DNA of 64,000 bases from Craspedostauros australis (Eukaryota; Bacillariophyta; Bacillariophyceae; Mastogloiales; Achnanthaceae): contig JAMXDE010000029.1 of the NCBI GenBank assembly GCA_026770025.1, forward strand, positions 248,001-312,000. Reading direction: 5' to 3'. Within the stretch, counting starts at the first letter, position 1; every line of letters starts with the position of its first letter. Below are positions 20,424 through 32,828 of this stretch, in pieces. Below the pieces are notes generated by a model. That model searched no databases. It was not told the DNA's origin and worked only from the letters and a program-made list of their open reading frames with translations. Both the position numbers and the translations under genes were made by a program.

Positions 20424-22159
20424 GATGGCTTTGCTTGATCTGATTTAAGATGGAGAGCACCGTTTGGTTTCAATTGCGTCCGTATGTCTTGCTACACTTC
20501 TCCACTACGTAAGATCTTGATGCGAAAGTGTTGCGACGTTTTGGAGTTGTATCCGTAATTGTGTGCGTGTGTATGTATGTGTGTATGTGTGCCCACCTCC
20601 CACGAAGGGCATGAAGTCACGATGGAGTGGGTGAGCCAGAATGTCGAAACGTGCGATACTGCGACGGATTATGTGATCTACCGGGCGGCACCGAGGTCGG
20701 GATGTGGATGGAGACACCAGCACTCGCAGAACGAGTATCCAGAGACCATTTGTTCGTATGGCATGATGGTGGAATGGCCCGCAACAAGAATACCAGCCAC
20801 AACAACAAACGCGAACAAGCCGTACTCGCGGAATACTGGCAGGCAGAGAGGAAATCAGAGGCGTCGCCGAAGAAGAAGAGGACGTGGAGCACCCTGTCGT
20901 CCTTGCCATCCCTCCCATCGCGAAGTCTCTCGATTCCATGCGATTGTCTTACCTTGGCGGTACAGACGAAGGCTCCACTTGCAAATCACAAGACGAAGCA
21001 CCTCTCTCTCTAGCTGTGGATTTGAATGTTGCTGTCGGTGTTGCTGTTGATGTTGTTGTCGATGATGTTGCTGATGATGATGATTGGCCCTGTCGACATC
21101 GATTGGCTGGGGGTGCTGACACCCTCTCGACTTTGTTCGTCGATCTGTTCCTCCCACATCGCTGATCTCCCCTTGACACGCTCCGAGATGGTGAAGGAAG
21201 CACACGCAAACAGAAAATCCTTCGTCTCGGACAGACAACAAGTTCCCACAGAAAATGACATCACCTCGTGAATTGAAGGATACCAAATCGGGACTACATA
21301 TGTACCGCGAATTCTGTTTTCTTGTCAGTCTACAGAACGAGGATAGAAATGGCATCGAAAGTAACGGAGTTGTCTTCTCGCGAGCACTCCGCAGCGATCG
21401 TCTTTTTACGTAGAGTCGCATCAACCTTATATACATGTTTCATTCAATGAAGGAGGAGAATCTTCAGAATTCGAAACACAACCATTCGTCACGATTGGAT
21501 GTTACCCAATCAAAACGCTTCGAAGACGGAAGGAACAGAACAGAACAAAATTGAGAACCATCAGAAGAACAAGATGATGCGCAATCACGATGACGAACGC
21601 CACATCACCACAAACATCGACATCGCCATCGCCATCAACATCGACGCAAAGACACCAACACCAAAAATGATGAGATCTTCCATCGCCAAGAGGGAAGGCC
21701 GAATCATCAACAAGCGCCAAGATTCGGTGGGAGACAAGTTGCAGTTGGGGCATCTGCACTTGCACTCGGATCGACACAGATAGCATTGCTCTCGTGCCTT
21801 GCTTTTGCATTCGGGCAAGAACGCTTTAGTTGTCCACTCACACGGTCTTTGGTGCTATCCGTTGGTACTCATGGTCATCCTCACACCCGCACTCTGCACA
21901 GATACACGCATCATTTGCGATCATTGGCATCAACACCTGCAACCATCGCATTGCTGCTGTCTTCTGCACTGTTCCCACAATCTTGTTGCAATCGCAGCCA
22001 CGATCGCAATCACTGTCACAAACAACAACAATCCAAGCAAGGCGTTCAGGTTCCGCACCAAGCGTGATGATGAACATCACGGCAAACACACTGTTCGTAG
22101 CATCACGAAGCCATCGGAATGATGCGTCCGACAGAAAGAGCAATGCCATCAGCAGAAAG
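20424..22159. other. Divergent promoter region
   Basis: About 1.7 kb between divergent starts (minus at 20423, plus at 22160). It holds GTT/GAT triplet tracts (about 21.02-21.09 kb) and many CA/AAC-rich stretches typical of leaders. No supported gene; in-frame ATGs at 22067 and 22070 could extend the helicase N-terminus. Confidence 0.4.
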
Positions 22160-25100
22160 ATGCGGATCCTTCATGCAGCGACGCCGCTGCTGCTGCTCGT
22201 GGTATCGGCGCACGTCATTCTGCTGCAACCGGCAGAGTGCAATGCTCTGTCTTCCTTCCACGGCGGACGCCTCGTCACAGCATCGCCTTCCACATCGCGG
22301 GCCTTCACAACCATCACGATGAGAAAGCAAAAGGCTTCCGACAAGCGCACAAGGCGTCTGCAACGCGGCGAGATGGATATGCAGCAGCTCGTGCAGCAGA
22401 ACCTGCAGGCCACCACGTCCACTCTCACGTCTTCGCCGATGGCGCAACAGCCTTGGGATGCCAAGAAATCGAGATCCCTGCTCAGCAAGCCACCGCACCA
22501 GCTGACGGGTGGACGTGGCAGAAGCCGCAAGCGATCCACCGTCTACAACTCGCTCTCTTCGTATCACAACCGATTCCTGCAGTTGCTCACGATGGAGTAT
22601 CAGTCCGAGGTCAGTTGGTGTCCTTCAACGAACATTATTATGCATCGAACTATGGTACAAAACATCGCCATGCAAAGTATTGAGTTTCGCACAGTGTGCT
22701 ACGTGCTGCTTGTTGTCATTTTTCTGCCCCACTCACACTCAAACATGCCTTCATGCATTCTATGGAGACTTCGTTACATCGGCATTCCATACTGTTGCTG
22801 CACGCCCACTCTCGACATTACCCTACATAGGAACGAGAGGTCATCTCTCGCATCAAGGCATCCGTCGATGATCCAATGCGATTGGAGACGAAGCAGGGAC
22901 AGGCCATCTACGACATGTTTCCGGAGCGTCGCGGAAACCTATTTTCGGATGAGGTCTATCGCCTCGTCAAGGCACATGACGCAACGCAGCTCTATTTCCC
23001 AAATGGCAGCGACGGCGATAGTGACAGCAATGACAAAGAAGACCACCACCATCAGCAGCAGCAGCCACAACAACAAACACCATCGCCTTCTTCTTCGCAC
23101 GTCAGCAAAAGCAAGACAAAGAAGACCAACGCGGACCAAAGCCATTCACTGCTTCCGCCCAATCACAAATTCTCCAACAACGACGTCATCATGGTCACCT
23201 TGCAACCATCGGGGAGCGGAGATCTGTTCGACCCCAACAACTACCCCACCAGCTCCAATGCCATCACTGCCGAGGCACGCGTCATCGGCACCGGTCCGAC
23301 CTACGTCGACATCGCCATGCCCGGTGGCATCTTCGAGGCAACCTTTGGCCCTGCACCCAACGATTTCAACAACGGTGGCAACAGCAACATGCGATTGCGT
23401 GCCGATCGCTTCTTCTCCGATGTTCCCTACAGACGGATGGTGGCCGCAGTTACACAGCTCTCTGCCATTCCAGAACGCACTGCCAACAAGCAAGCATCGC
23501 AGATGGGAATTCAGCGCAGCGACGGGCCGACACTCAACGGAAAGCCAGCCAAGGCAACTTCGGCCCCTCATGCCCACAATCCGCGACACAAGGGCAAAGT
23601 CGCAATGGACAGCGGCAAGGATGCAAATCCATTCGATAACATCCGCATGGACGAGGTCCTGCGAGATCTCATCATCTCTACTTTCGCCTTCAGCGATGCA
23701 GACGGTCCCCTCTTCCACGACAAGGACGTGTGCGATTTGCAAAGCCTTGCCAACAAGGTGTCCAAACCACCGATGCCGACTTCTGCCAAGCTGGCCAATC
23801 AAGCACTGGCCTTCATGCAGCAGCAGGCAACGCTCATGTTCCCGCCATTGAATGGACCGCAGCTGACGGCCGTCGGTGCAGCGCTCACCAGAAAGTTCAC
23901 GGCCATCACAGGTCCACCGGGGACGGGAAAGACCACGGTCGCATCCGCCGTAGGTTTTGGATTCACGCATCAGTGCCGATCCATCTCGCCACACGCGAAG
24001 GTCTTGGCAACGGCCTTCAGCAACGTCGGTGCCGACAACATGGTGGGCGGCTTCCAGAAGCTGGGGCTCAACGTCGTGCGAATTGGAAAACCATCCGCTG
24101 TCTCCGAACATCTGTGGGGCATCACGTTGGATGCCATCATCGATCAAGATCCAGCAGTGCAAAAGGCAACAGAAGCGGCCGCCCGCGCAACGGCACAGCT
24201 CTCCAAGCTCAAGCGATCATCATCCAAGTCCAATGGCAATGCTAAGAACAACGACGCCTTCCTCAGCGAAAGGACGGCACGGGAATTGGCGACGGCCGCG
24301 GTCAAGCGCTCCATCCAAACACGCAACATCGCAGCCGCCAAAGCCTTCCGGGAGGCCGATGTCATCGTGTCCACCTCGACTGGTGCATCCGACACGCGTC
24401 TCCTCGCGGCATGCGGTCTCTACACTGACATTGAAGACATGGCCAGGGAGGATTCCAGGCTGAACACCAACAAGAACGGGAGCAGAGGTGGTCGTGCGAA
24501 TCCCACCGCCGGCAACAGTGGTGCGGGCACCACTATCCAAATCCCCAATGCCAACAATCTTGTCGCGTCCGCCAGAACCTTGGCACCCGACGGCCTGCCG
24601 CCGCTCTCGCTACCTTTCGTGATTGTGGACGAAGCATGCCAGAGCGTCGAGCCTGCCACTCTCATCCCGCTCACCGCATCCAACAGCTGCAGATCGTTGG
24701 TCTTGCTTGGCGATCCATGTCAGCTTCCAGCCACCGTCAAGCATGATCCAGAATCCCTCCTCAGCGTGTCGCTCATGGAACGTCTTACCGCCGCGATGCC
24801 ACAGCCAATGGTGAGCTCGCAGCCGGATACCACGGAGAAGGATGAGCGCTACCTCCATGCCTTACCGATCAAGCAAGCACGATCGCTGCGACGGGCGCTC
24901 GAACAGCAGGAGCTCCGTCGTCCCGCCAGTGCATCCAGCCAACACCACCGTCTGCCCACAACATCCTACAAGAAGAGCTTCCCGGGATCCTTGCTGCTCA
25001 GTGTGCAATACCGCATGCACCCATCCATATCTGCTTTCTCGTCGGCCATGTTTTACGATGGATTGCTATCCACGCCATGGCAGATGGGACCGACCAGACC

Positions 25101-25707
25101 CTTTTCCGAGCACTGGAAGCAAAAGTACCCAGCTCCGCACGATGAAGCCAATGTCCGTTTCATCAATGTGGGTGGGCGATGCCACGAACGTCGTGGCAGC
25201 AACGAAGCCGAGGAATCCACGACGTACGCCAACCGCGCGGAGGCCGAGCGGGTGTTGCATCTGATTCGTGACGCATTGCTGGAAACATCACAAGCAGCAG
25301 GAACAGCAACAGAGAAAATGGGAAAGACGAGCATCGGAGTGATCACACCCTACAGCGGCCAAGTGCAGCTCATCCAACGGATGATCCAGGACGATGAAAT
25401 CATCCAAAAGCATGCCGACAATGCCAGCATCGAAGTCAAATCCGTCGACGGCTACCAAGGGCGGGAACGCGACATCATCATCTTCTCGGCCGTGCGTTCC
25501 AACCATCGCAACAAAGTGGGATTCCTTTCCGATTGGCGACGATTGAATGTGGCGCTCACGCGTGCAAAGAATGGTCTCATCGTCGTTGGTGACTTGGAGA
25601 CTCTGTCCAGCGGCGACAAGAATTGGGCTGCCTTCGCCAAGTGGTGCGATGGCATGGGATGCATATTCGATGGCGAAGGTGTTCGATCGAAGGTGCACAA
25701 GCTTTGA
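22160..25707 (+). CDS. UPF1/SMUBP2-like SF1 helicase with secretory signal
   Basis: Two exons, 22160-22609 and 22831-25707, with a 221-nt intron (GTCAGT...CATAG). Joining gives 1108 residues through MEYQSE|EREVISRIK. Superfamily 1B helicase motifs are complete: I GPPGTGKTT (511-519), II DEACQ (750-754), III GDPCQLP (777-783), IV QYRMHP (876-881), V VDGYQGRERD and VI LNVALTRAKN. A beta-barrel-like region precedes motif I, as in UPF1 and SMUBP2. These enzymes unwind RNA or DNA 5' to 3' using ATP. The N-terminus is unusual: MRILHAATPLLLLVVSAHVILL is a strong signal peptide, followed by CNA-LSSF, which could act as an ASAF-like plastid signal, then a Ser/Thr/Arg-rich transit-like segment. That points to plastid, periplastid or secretory location rather than cytosol. 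The start at 22160 is chosen because it puts the hydrophobic core at the N-terminus. Confidence 0.92.
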
Positions 25708-26186
25708 GGGTCTTCTCGTGTCTCCACAGTGGAAGGAGACACACACACACACACACACATAGAGTATCCATCGTTGAATCATCGTCCCAAAGGACTGTCC
25801 CAGCGTATGTGGAACTTTCCACCCCCAATTCCGATCTTGGACATATAGCATCAAACTCCACGCAAGCGTCAACACAAGTATCAAGCCATCTCAAAAGCAA
25901 CCAACAAAATGCACTCACGACTCAAGCATATCGTAACGCTAAACCGTCAATGTCTTTCACTCAGTCTTCTATTTCTGCATCGGTAGCACTATTATTACAT
26001 TCGCTCTACTCAACTCATCATCGGTATCATACTTTACGGTACTGTCCACATCTCATAACAACCTTTTTGTAGTCCACATCTGTCGGAATTGGGACATTCC
26101 ATCCGTCTCAAGAGCCAACCGTGGAGTATTGAGCCTCTTGGTTGAACTCGACGTACATACGTACTTGCACTTCCACGAACAAATCC
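25708..26186. other. Convergent spacer with CA microsatellite
   Basis: This 479-base gap between convergent stops contains an AC dinucleotide run at 25739-25759. No gene is supported. Confidence 0.5.
25739..25759 (+). repeat. AC dinucleotide microsatellite
   Basis: Ten uninterrupted AC units just after the helicase stop codon. Confidence 0.9.
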
Positions 26187-29100
26187 TCACTGATTGAAAT
26201 GGACTTGCTTCTTGGATGGCGGCGATCGGATCTTCGACAGCTGCTCCTGCAGTCCCCTTCGCCCGCCAGCCTGGCGTACCTTGGCACGCCGAATGGAATC
26301 CCGATTTCCACCTTTGGGATCGTTCAGTGTGATTCCCTGAATCTGCATGTTCTTGGTCATGGGGAGCACCGCAGTTTGAGGCTTTCGTTGGGGCAACGTC
26401 CACTTCGCGCCTGACTTCGCAGGCACTATGCTCAGCGACTTCTTCACTTTCGGTTTGGGGCCAGACAAGATAGACACCGACAGCTTCTTTGCTTTCGATG
26501 CGGGACCTTCACCGCTCTTCCGCCTCTCCATAAATGACTTGCGAGGTCCCTTTATCTTCACGACAGAGGGTTGCCCTTTTCCGAGCGATCGCTGCTGCAA
26601 AGTGTTTGTGCTCCTGGACGCGAGCACGTTGCGTTTGACCCCCTCCGGTTTTGTGCTCGAGGGTTTGACGGTACTCATGTGCGGTCTCGCATCCTCGACC
26701 TCCGTCCCCTTGATGTCAGCAGGCTTCTCCGATGTTGGCTGCTGCTCAATCGGTCGGGAAGAGGCTGCGACGTCCTTTCCTGCACTTGATGCTGCGGTTT
26801 GGGATATTGTTGACATGGACGGCGCTGAAGCAAGAAGAATCTTCGTTGCCTGTGACTGCGTTGCGGGTTCGACATGAGCCGCACAATGGGACGGAGCAGG
26901 CGCTTTGCTTGTTCCCGCTTTCTTTGCGGTAACTGCTGCTGCAAGTCGTTTGGACGATGGCGACCGCACCGCGGGACGAGTGCCAGTGGTCGCTTGCTTG
27001 GGATGCGCTGCCTTGGATTGTTGCTTCACCCAGTCACTGATTTCATCCTCCTCGAACAGATCATCGATGGAAGCGAGCGGCAGCGTTCTGGTCGCCGAAC
27101 CCTTTCGTTTGTTCTGCGAGCTGTGTGTACCAGTCGACTGATCCAATGTTCCTGCATCTTCAGGAGCCTTTGATCTGGATATAGCTGCAGTTCGGGCTGG
27201 CAGTTGAGGGCTAGGTTGCTTCTGAGGGGATGGCTCATGCTGCTGCTGCTGCTGCTGCTTCTCTTCAACGGCCTTATCGCTCTCTGCTTTGGGACTCCTG
27301 GCATTGCGAAACCTCAACCGGCGTGATTCCAGTGGCGACTTTGCATCTCGGAGGCTTCGTGTGCCAATCAATCCTTGCTCAAGACAGTCGGTGGGAGACA
27401 TCAGAGCAAATCGGATCTGTTCAGCAACGCGGTTTGGCGTTCTGGCATCGCCGGCGGCCTTGGCCTCGTTGGTGCTATCGGCCTGCAGCTCTGTAAGCTG
27501 ACGCCGCAGATCACTGATGGTTTTCTGGTGCGCGTGGATGGAAGCTGACTTTGCCCGACTGTCATTCACGGCTGATCTGTACAGCTCGATGGAGATGGTG
27601 GTATTCTCCTTGTGTAGCTGCTGTCTCAGGTTGGCGATGGCAGTCTTGTACTGTTCTTCTCGTTGCTCCCATTCGGACTGCTTCACGGTCTGTGTGGTCT
27701 GCAAGAGTTTGTCGATGTACGCACGGCTGCTTTGGACTTCTTCTGTCATATCCTGCACCTGTTCAGTGAGCACGGCATTCTCTTCCTGCAGGCGCTTGCG
27801 CACTTCGTCACTCTCTGTGAACTTGTTGATGTAGTGATCACGTTCTTGCTGCATGCCTCTTGCCTTCTCCATCGATTGCTGCGACACTCGCACCATGGAA
27901 TCGTTGCTCTCCTTCATCTTCTTCAAACGAAGCGCGAAGTGTTCTGCAAACTTCATGTCGTCTTGACGAGTCAAGTGACGCACCTGTGTGCAGTACATAC
28001 GTACAATATTCGTGCGCATGGACGTATGGATTCATTCCATTGGCAGTTTGTCATAGTTTGGTGTAGAGTTGGCCGTCACGAGAACGTGAAAATGCATAAC
28101 GTGTGAGATACATTCTGGAACTTGCAAGCGTCCATCAGAGTCTTTCACAGAATTCTTACGAGTACAGTCAAGCAGCAACCTGGTCTCGCAGCAAGGAACG
28201 TACCTCGAGATCTGAAGCGCCAAGTGCTTCCAGCAGTTTGTTGCGAATGTCCTGCTGCGTTTGCTTGAGCTTTTGCAATTGGAGATGCGCCTCTCGCAAG
28301 GATCGATTGGCTGTTTCTGTCTTTGCCGTTTCTTCGGCCAACCTTTCGCGCATGTCGCCTTGATTGGATCCATCAGTGTGTTGCATTGCTTGCAAGTCAC
28401 TCTGAGTCTTCGTCAGCTGCCTCTGAAGGCTTTGGATCGTCGCTTGCATCCTGGTTTCCACTTCCTGCGCTTGCTGACTCTTCTGTGCCCGAATCTTGCG
28501 TTCATTTTCCAGGTGCCTTCGCATCTCCGACGATTCCTGCTGGACCTGTTGCATGGACGAGATTAAGTCGTGCGTGCACATCGACGAAGTGGATACCTTG
28601 GTCTGAAGCTCCTTTACAGTCTCCTCCGCCTTAAGCTTGGCATGCTCCAGGTCGTTCAGCCGTTGCAAGAACTTCTTCTGTTCGGCAACTCTGAGACCTT
28701 CTATCTCCGATCTTGCGATGGTGAGCTGCTGGACCTTGCTGCGCAACTGGCTTGTTGGTGTGACATTCGGGCTGGAGGATTGGCTGGATTGTCTTGCCTT
28801 CTGCAACGGGCTCTCCCTTATAGTTCCAAGCTTTGCGATGGATGAGAAATCAAAGACAGATTGACCTTTGGGTGTTTCCACGAATTCCTCGCCCTGCAGA
28901 CCAGACATGGGAGACAGGGACATATCCAGGCTGCTCTTGCTGTGAGAGTTGGTGCTGTTGGATATGTCCAGAGACAAGGAATATGGGTTGCTCTTTGTTG
29001 CTCCAATTTGGTTGGTCAGGAGGTTTGATTTGCCTCCGGTGTGCGAGTATGACGATACGAACAATGGTGCGCTGTACTTGCCAGCTTCAACTCTAGTTGT

Positions 29101-30351
29101 GGAAGATGCTGGCTTCCCCACATCAACATGACTTGGGGACTTCATTCGCAATGCCCTTGATATTTGAGCTGAAATTGATTCTGTCTGGACATCGGTTGGT
29201 TTCATGCTCGTGCCGCGTTGGCTGTCGTAGATGTTGCTGCTGCCACCTTTTCCTGCGCCATCGCCATCGCCATTGCCGTGACTGTTGTTTTTGCTGGTGA
29301 GGTTGTGATTGAGATTGTGAGTTTGGCTTTGGTACTTCTTCGTTTTCATGCCAGCAACGATGCTGTCGCTGTCGCCGCTGCCGACACGAACATGTTGTTT
29401 TGCGATCGAAGATGAGAATTGATTTGCCACAGCAGCGACAGTGGTGGTAGCAGTGGTAGTTGCAGGAGGTGGTGGCGGTGGAGGCGGCTGCACTGATCGC
29501 TTCGAGCTAGTTTTGGAAGACTCCGTCGTATGTGGTTGGAACTCTATCTTGGCTGCTGGAGATTTAGTGTGTTGGGATTTGAGTGATAAGTTGAGCAGCG
29601 TTGGCTCTGTGACGGCAGAAATGGCTGAGATGGGGCTGCCACCAACGTGGGGTGTGAAGTAGAACTCTGTGCTTGCATCAGCGATGATGCTGCTGGCGTT
29701 CCAATCATGATCATCGCAGCCGCGGAATCCATTCGGTAGCAATGCGGGCGTTTGGAACTGCGAGGCAGAGTCTGATCCAGTATCGCTGAGCGACAGCCGT
29801 CCAGGGGTGGATGCTGTCAAACTGGCATCTGCGCCCAGCTGAAGATCAGAAAAATCAAAGCTGAGCTTGGACTTGTTCGGCGAGAGCAGATACGATGATG
29901 CCAGCCTCGATATATCCTGGCTTTGATGATAACCTGACGCAAGCTGTGTGCCCAAGGGAACTGACTTCTTGTATGAAGGTGAGAAGATGGAATGAAAGAC
30001 GGTCTGTGGTTGCGTCTGATTCGGCGGTGGTGACCCGGTTGGTCTCACCCCGACTATGCCAGCATTGCGGCTCAGGGATTGATGCAAAGGCTTCGCGAAT
30101 GATGGCTGCGATGCGCTGGGTCTCCTTGAATGACGCAAACTCGTAACCGATGCGGTCGTTGGTTGTGTCTGCGGAGGCGGCGGCGGAGGAGGAGGTGGTG
30201 GTGGCGGTGGTGGTGGGTGAGGGCGGGTCGAGGCAGCGATGGCCGATGCAGATCCTGAAACCAATGTCGATGTCGCCATTCTCATTGAGATCGCTCCGCT
30301 TGTTTGATTGCGACGGTTCTTCGTCGACGTCGTCTTTGGAGGTGGCACCAT
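26187..30351 (-). CDS. Proline-rich coiled-coil protein, unknown function
   Basis: Two exons, 30351-28204 and 27983-26187, with a 220-nt phase-0 intron (GAG|GTACGT...CACAG|GTG). Joining gives 1314 residues through GASDLE|VRHLTRQDD, which keeps a continuous coiled coil. Start: the ATG at 30351 (CACCATGGTG is partly Kozak-like in the read direction); another at 30285 is possible. Order: a Pro run of about 15, Ser/Thr-rich disorder, coiled coil (about residues 490-860, with LQKLKQTQQDIRNKLLE and RKRLQEENAVLTEQVQ), then a Lys/Ser/Ala-rich basic tail (RKSFMERRKSGEGPASK) ending KKQVHFNQ. The Pro run could bind profilin or SH3-like domains; the basic tail could bind microtubules. Layout resembles centrosomal or cytoskeletal scaffold proteins, but no family was recognised. 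Retention of the intron would end the protein within about 10 codons, after the first coiled-coil block. Confidence 0.78.
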
Positions 30352-32828
30352 GGCGATGGAGAGCGATGGGCCTTCGGTTGCTCCTTCGGTTGCCAGATGG
30401 ATGGAGCAATTGTGTACTTGTGCTGAGACAATACGAACGGATTCCTCGCTTTGTGCCACTTGTACAAATGAGATCTGCCACAGACAGGGGAGGAGAGTGG
30501 GGTGGTGTGGACTTCGCGGGAGAAATTCTGTACAGAGCAAAAAATGACCCGTCGTGTGGCGTTGCTTGTTGCTTGTTTTGTGTTTCTGTCTCCATCGTGT
30601 TAACTTCGAAATTGTTCGGTGTGCGATATATTTAGCCCATTTGAATTTTGAATCTGGACTTATTCGACTAAAGTTGACGTCAAGAACAAAGACGATCAAA
30701 GAAAACAGGACCAAGGTGGTCGAGACGTGGATGATGAAGGAAGTCTTTGGCAGAAACTCCGATTTGTCGCTTGAAATTTGTTGAATTCTCCACCAAGGCA
30801 AACAAGACCAACTTGGATTCACAAAAGATCGATCCAATCCAACGCAGTTGCAGGTGCTCCCGTGCCATGCCGTGCCGCGCCGCGCCAAACCGCCCATCAT
30901 TGATGTCAACAATGTCTATGCGTGTGTTGGTGGGTGGAAGCTACAACCGCGTAGCCAGCAGCACAGATCCCTGACTATTCTACTATCTATGGCAAGCACA
31001 GGACGAGTGAAGCACTCTGGAGAGGATAGAAGAGAACTATAATACCTACTTTGCGTTGAGCAATATAGTATTCTATAATAGCTCGTATCATGGCACATGT
31101 TGTAGTCTGCGATTTCGTCGAATGTGCGTGCACAACCGCACACCAAAGACGCCTGCAGCGAGCGTGGTTGGATCGAGGCTGGTCGTGTCATTTGGCAAAA
31201 TGATGGGAACCCAGCGCCAACGCGAACATCGGCACTGCCAGAAATGCCGCTTGGTCTGTTCGCAGCGAACACCCCACAGCGAAGCCCCCATGGAACCGCA
31301 TCCCAGCCCACCTCGCAACCACAGACAGAAGGAAGTGCCAACCTCGCCATCGTGGTTTCTTGTTTTCCTGCTTGCGCTCTCGCTCTCGCGCTGGTTGTCA
31401 GTCAGATGTGATCGTTGATGACGACCATCGCAGATGCTCGTTGGATAGAATTGTAAGCGCCTTTGGGCACCATGATACGGCGGTACTGGTGGGTCCGCTT
31501 GCCTGCGCGTACCTTCACCATACATTTATCGCATTTCTACTGCCTACCGCTGCCGGCGAAGCTCAACCGGTTGCTGCCATTGCGCTGTTGTTACGAGTCC
31601 TACCAAGTTGCTGTTGACTGGTCGCAACGATCTGGTGACCAGCAGCGGCGCCCCAAAGTGAATACGCTGCTCTGCAAGCGAGCTACTCTACTGTGACACA
31701 CTCTCTCTCTAGACTCTATGGCGGTGCATGTACGATTGCGGGTAGGAGCCTGCTTTGGACCAGTACCTGCACCAATATCGATGTTCGTAGAGCATTCGTG
31801 CCAACGCTGGTGAGTGCTACTTCGTGCAAACGCCATCCCTGTTGGTTGAATATCGCCCTGTGGCCCTGCGAAGTTGATGGAGCTGTTGAATCTTGCGGAA
31901 GCTCGAGGATCATCGGCAGCTCTCTGCAGTTACGAAGGAAGACAGGCACAAGTGTCTGGCGGTGGAGGAAGTGTTGGAAGCGACGTCCATCCACAGGAAG
32001 GCCTGCTCGTGACGCGTGCGTATTCCAATACATGGGGCACTACGAGCGTGTGTAGAGTATAGTACTGTGCGTCCAGCCATCAGGATTTCACAAGATTAAT
32101 GTGTCCATGATTTTGGCACGATTGCATGCGTTGTTGGTGGCGATTCCGAAGCTCACAAAGTGGGATGAGCACAACGAGTGTGGCTTGTACTGCGTACTTC
32201 GCAACTCCACTACATTACGATTGCGCACCGCGGACACCAACCAGGAGGATATCCCGATTGGTCGGCCTCACGTGCTTCATGTGAAGGTTGTTATTTGTGA
32301 CATGATGCGTATTTGGTGGCACTGCCATTGTCGCCATCATCCACGCGGCCGCTTCTTTTGCTTGCAAAAACTGGCTTTGTCACTTTCCGTTTCGCTGTGG
32401 CACGTCGCAACTTGTTTCTGCTGTTCTCGCTTGATCGACTCCGAAGCTCTGTCGGATTGCTTCGTATCACCTCAATACTCGTCGAGCACGAGTACAGCAT
32501 GCTGAGTCATGATGTAGATTGCAATGGTGCACTGATCTACTCTACTCTACTCTACTCTATACAAGTCTCTCTATACATGTTTTAACGTCGCATATGTGAT
32601 ATACATGGTGTCTTCTGTGGTTCTTTGGGGCCACCTCATCACGAGCCTTGGCAATGGATTCGTCCGTCATCGTTTCGCTTCGTCTGGCTGCGTTTCCTTC
32701 AGGAGTGCATATTCTGTTGATTGTTGTATCCTCAAGAACGACTGCTGAGATGCATCAGACGTGAGTATAGTCTGCTGTACTTTATGTACCCTCGCAGCGC
32801 CAAGAGGGCCAGACAGCCCGTGAATGAA
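30352..32828. other. 2.5-kb spacer without a supported gene
   Basis: Presumed leader and promoter of the coiled-coil gene, then unassigned DNA. Open frames here are short and lack domains. A TACTC pentamer repeat lies at 32537-32560. Confidence 0.4.
32537..32560 (+). repeat. TACTC pentamer repeat
   Basis: Nearly five tandem copies of CTACT, about 270 bases beyond the stop of the bHLH gene. The same pentamer recurs at 38756. Confidence 0.85.

Noticed and set aside
23146-24162. 338-codon open frame antisense to the helicase
   Set aside because: The opposite strand carries complete helicase motifs; the antisense product has no recognisable domain.
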